Assembly: GCA_008975185.1 (NCBI GenBank)
Contig: BFAU01000137.1
Location: 1-7,572, forward strand
Direction: 5' to 3'
Source: a bacterium MnTg04
GTDB lineage: Bacteria > Pseudomonadota > Gammaproteobacteria > Steroidobacterales > MnTg04
Length of the DNA stretch: 7,572 nucleotides
Of the stretch, positions 6,492 to 7,572 are shown in pieces (positions within the stretch are counted from its first letter, which is position 1; each line of letters starts with the position of its first letter). The translations under genes were made by a program, and so were the position numbers. The notes beneath the pieces were generated by a model. That model saw only the letters and a list, made by a program, of their open reading frames with translations, was not told the DNA's origin and made no database searches.

Positions 6492-6896
6492 ATGTTTGGC
6501 GGTAAAAAGAAAAACCCTTCAATCGATACGCTGGTCGGTTGCAACAGCCGCGTTGACGGCAATATAAGATTCAGCGGCGGCTTTCATGTCGATGGTTATG
6601 TCAAAGGCAAAGTAAAGGCGGCCGCCGATTCGTTATCGATTGTCAGTATCAGCGAACGCGGGGTTATTGAAGGAACCGTCAGCGCGCCGGAAATAGTGCT
6701 GAACGGAACGATCATCGGTGACGTGGTTGCAGGGAATCGCATCGTGCTGGGGCCGAATGCGCGGGTTAACGGCAACGTGTATTACAATCTGATAGAAATG
6801 TCGATCGGCGCCGAGGTCAATGGCAAGCTGATCCACCGGCCAGGCACGACCACGCCCTTGCTGGCGTATCAGAAGAAGGCCAGCGATGCCTCTTGA
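6492..6896 (+). CDS. Bactofilin (polymer-forming cytoskeletal protein)
   Basis: Bactofilins polymerise without nucleotide into filaments or membrane-associated patches and place cell-wall enzymes or other partners. The 134-residue product has the family plan: a short basic N-terminal tail (MFGGKKKNPSID), a right-handed beta-helix core (about 13-115) of repeated strands and turns with periodic G, V and I (GNIRFSGGFHVDGYVKGKV, VIEGTVSAPEIVLNG, IIGDVVAGNRIVLG, ARVNGNVYYNLIEM) and a disordered tail. An N-terminal MF followed by lysines resembles the membrane-targeting tails reported for other bactofilins. The start at 6492 is preceded by GGGGGA, about five bases away. It follows the DUF6776-like gene by 26 bases, and its stop overlaps the -35 of the proposed erpA promoter. 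The older name CcmA for this family in curved-cell bacteria does not mean cytochrome maturation. Confidence 0.93.
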   Translation: MFGGKKKNPSIDTLVGCNSRVDGNIRFSGGFHVDGYVKGKVKAAADSLSIVSISERGVIEGTVSAPEIVLNGTIIGDVVAGNRIVLGPNARVNGNVYYNLIEMSIGAEVNGKLIHRPGTTTPLLAYQKKASDAS

Positions 6897-6921
6897 AAAA
6901 CGGGCCTCGGGAGCCTATAAA
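6893..6921 (+). promoter_or_regulatory. Strong sigma-70-like promoter for erpA
   Basis: TTGAAA (6893-6898), a 17-base spacer and TATAAA (6916-6921) match the consensus at five of six positions in each box with ideal spacing. The -35 covers the bactofilin stop codon. Transcription would start near 6928, about 20 bases before the erpA ATG. It implies erpA can be expressed apart from the two upstream genes. I see no obvious IscR site around it. Confidence 0.65.
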
Positions 6922-6947
6922 GAATCAGTACAAACCGTGGAATTGAG

Positions 6948-7289
6948 ATGACGGCAGAAACACAGGTATTGATATTTACAGACTCGGCCGCCATGAAGGT
7001 CGGGGAGCTGATCCGTGAAGAGGACAACCCGGATCTGAAACTTCGCGTCTATGTGGCCGGCGGCGGCTGTTCGGGGTTTCAGTACGGTTTTACTTTTGAC
7101 GAGACCGTGGAAGACGGCGACACCTTGATAGAAAACTGCGGCGTAACCTTGCTGGTAGATCCATTGAGCGTCCAGTACCTGGCTGGCGCCGAAATCGATT
7201 ACAACGAGGATCTTCAGGGCGCACAGTTCGTAATCAGAAATCCCAATGCGAGCAGCACCTGTGGTTGCGGCTCATCCTTTTCGGTCTGA
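6948..7289 (+). CDS. erpA: Iron-sulfur cluster insertion protein ErpA (A-type carrier)
   Basis: ErpA is a cytoplasmic carrier that receives Fe-S clusters from the assembly scaffold and delivers them to apo-enzymes, including those of isoprenoid synthesis and respiration. The 113-residue product is nearly the length of E. coli ErpA (114). It has the three cluster-binding cysteines of A-type carriers: C41 in GGGCSGFQY, and C105 and C107 in TCGCGSSF. KVGELI, LKLRVYVAGGGCSG and DYNEDLQGAQFVIRNPNA are typical of ErpA rather than IscA or SufA. The ATG at 6948 gives the family-length protein; the Shine-Dalgarno is weak. It lies 51 bases after the bactofilin gene, with its own likely promoter in that gap. 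It converges on anmK, 11 bases separating the stops. Confidence 0.96.
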   Translation: MTAETQVLIFTDSAAMKVGELIREEDNPDLKLRVYVAGGGCSGFQYGFTFDETVEDGDTLIENCGVTLLVDPLSVQYLAGAEIDYNEDLQGAQFVIRNPNASSTCGCGSSFSV

Positions 7290-7300
7290 CGGATTCGTCC

Positions 7301-7572
7301 TTAGATCGAATAAATACCACCCAGTATCGCGGCCTTGCTCGAACCGGTGATCGCAGACAGATCTATCGGCCTTCCCGCGATGGTTTCCTTGGCCAGCCAG
7401 GCGAAGGCGGCCGCCTCGACCCAATCCGGGTCCAGGCCGTATTCGGTAGTCGTCGAAACGCTGCGTTCTTGCAGATGCGCCCGCCATCTTGTCATCAGGT
7501 GGAGGTTTTTACCGCCTCCTCCGCAGATCAAAACCCGCACACTGTCCGCCGCATGGTCGCGAACTGCATTGC
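7301..7572 (-). CDS. anmK: Anhydro-N-acetylmuramic acid kinase, C-terminal part (cut by window edge)
   Basis: AnmK phosphorylates 1,6-anhydro-N-acetylmuramic acid, released from the cell wall by lytic transglycosylases, to MurNAc-6-phosphate so that the sugar can be recycled. Only the last 89 residues are in view, out of about 365-390 usual for the family. They show the family's ending: a VLICGGGGKN glycine-rich block, STTTEYGLDPDWVEAAAFAWLA, then PIDLSAITGSS and the closing GGIYSI. The frame runs open to the window edge, and residues upstream of the GTG at 7540 (NAVRDHAADS) continue the alignment, so that GTG is an internal valine and the true start lies beyond 7572. It is convergent with erpA. 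The frame is intact. Confidence 0.92.
   Translation of the reverse strand, partial: NAVRDHAADSVRVLICGGGGKNLHLMTRWRAHLQERSVSTTTEYGLDPDWVEAAAFAWLAKETIAGRPIDLSAITGSSKAAILGGIYSI

Noticed and set aside
5749..6522. 257-codon open frame on the minus strand opposite the DUF6776-like gene
   Set aside because: No domain is recognisable and it runs through the bactofilin start. The plus-strand frame has a strong ribosome site, a membrane helix and a coiled coil.
7284..7297. Small hairpin GACG-GATT-CGTC between erpA and anmK as a bidirectional terminator
   Set aside because: The stem is only four pairs and no T-run follows on either strand, too weak to call.

Overview
The window reads as an ordinary chromosomal segment of a gammaproteobacterium. 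It is moderately GC-rich by eye, evenly coded and densely packed. The protein families and the gene order hemJ / DUF6776-like / bactofilin / erpA / anmK point to Gammaproteobacteria; from memory, a very similar order with argC inserted after hemJ occurs in Pseudomonas. I see no mobile element, CRISPR array, rRNA or tRNA, and no stretch over 300 bases without a gene.

Layout. Bases 1-3512 (+ strand) hold an FbpABC-type ferric iron ABC transporter: the 3' part of the periplasmic binding protein (cut by the window edge), a fused two-domain inner-membrane permease, and an ATPase whose start overlaps the permease end. Converging on it (3527-4507, - strand) is a lone FecCD/BtuC-family permease for siderophore, heme or cobalamin, with no partner ATPase or binding protein in view. 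A 147-base divergent gap (4508-4654) separates it from rppH (+), the RNA 5'-pyrophosphohydrolase. The 3' end of rppH overlaps the 3' end of hemJ (-), a membrane protoporphyrinogen oxidase.

A divergent intergenic region (5607-5739) carries a near-perfect dyad. After it comes a + strand run: a one-pass membrane coiled-coil protein (DUF6776-like), a bactofilin, and the Fe-S carrier gene erpA, which appears to have its own strong sigma-70 promoter overlapping the bactofilin stop codon. The window closes with the C-terminal part of anmK (-), a peptidoglycan-recycling kinase that converges on erpA.

How the genes fit together. Two themes are visible. One is iron: ferric iron uptake, a FecCD-type permease, heme synthesis and Fe-S carriage. 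The other is the cell envelope: a bactofilin scaffold, a membrane coiled-coil protein next to it, and an anhydromuropeptide-recycling kinase. The iron genes are not one operon, so their proximity may be chance. The most worthwhile unknown is the DUF6776-like protein and its possible partnership with the bactofilin. I do not see strong evidence for a wholly new system.
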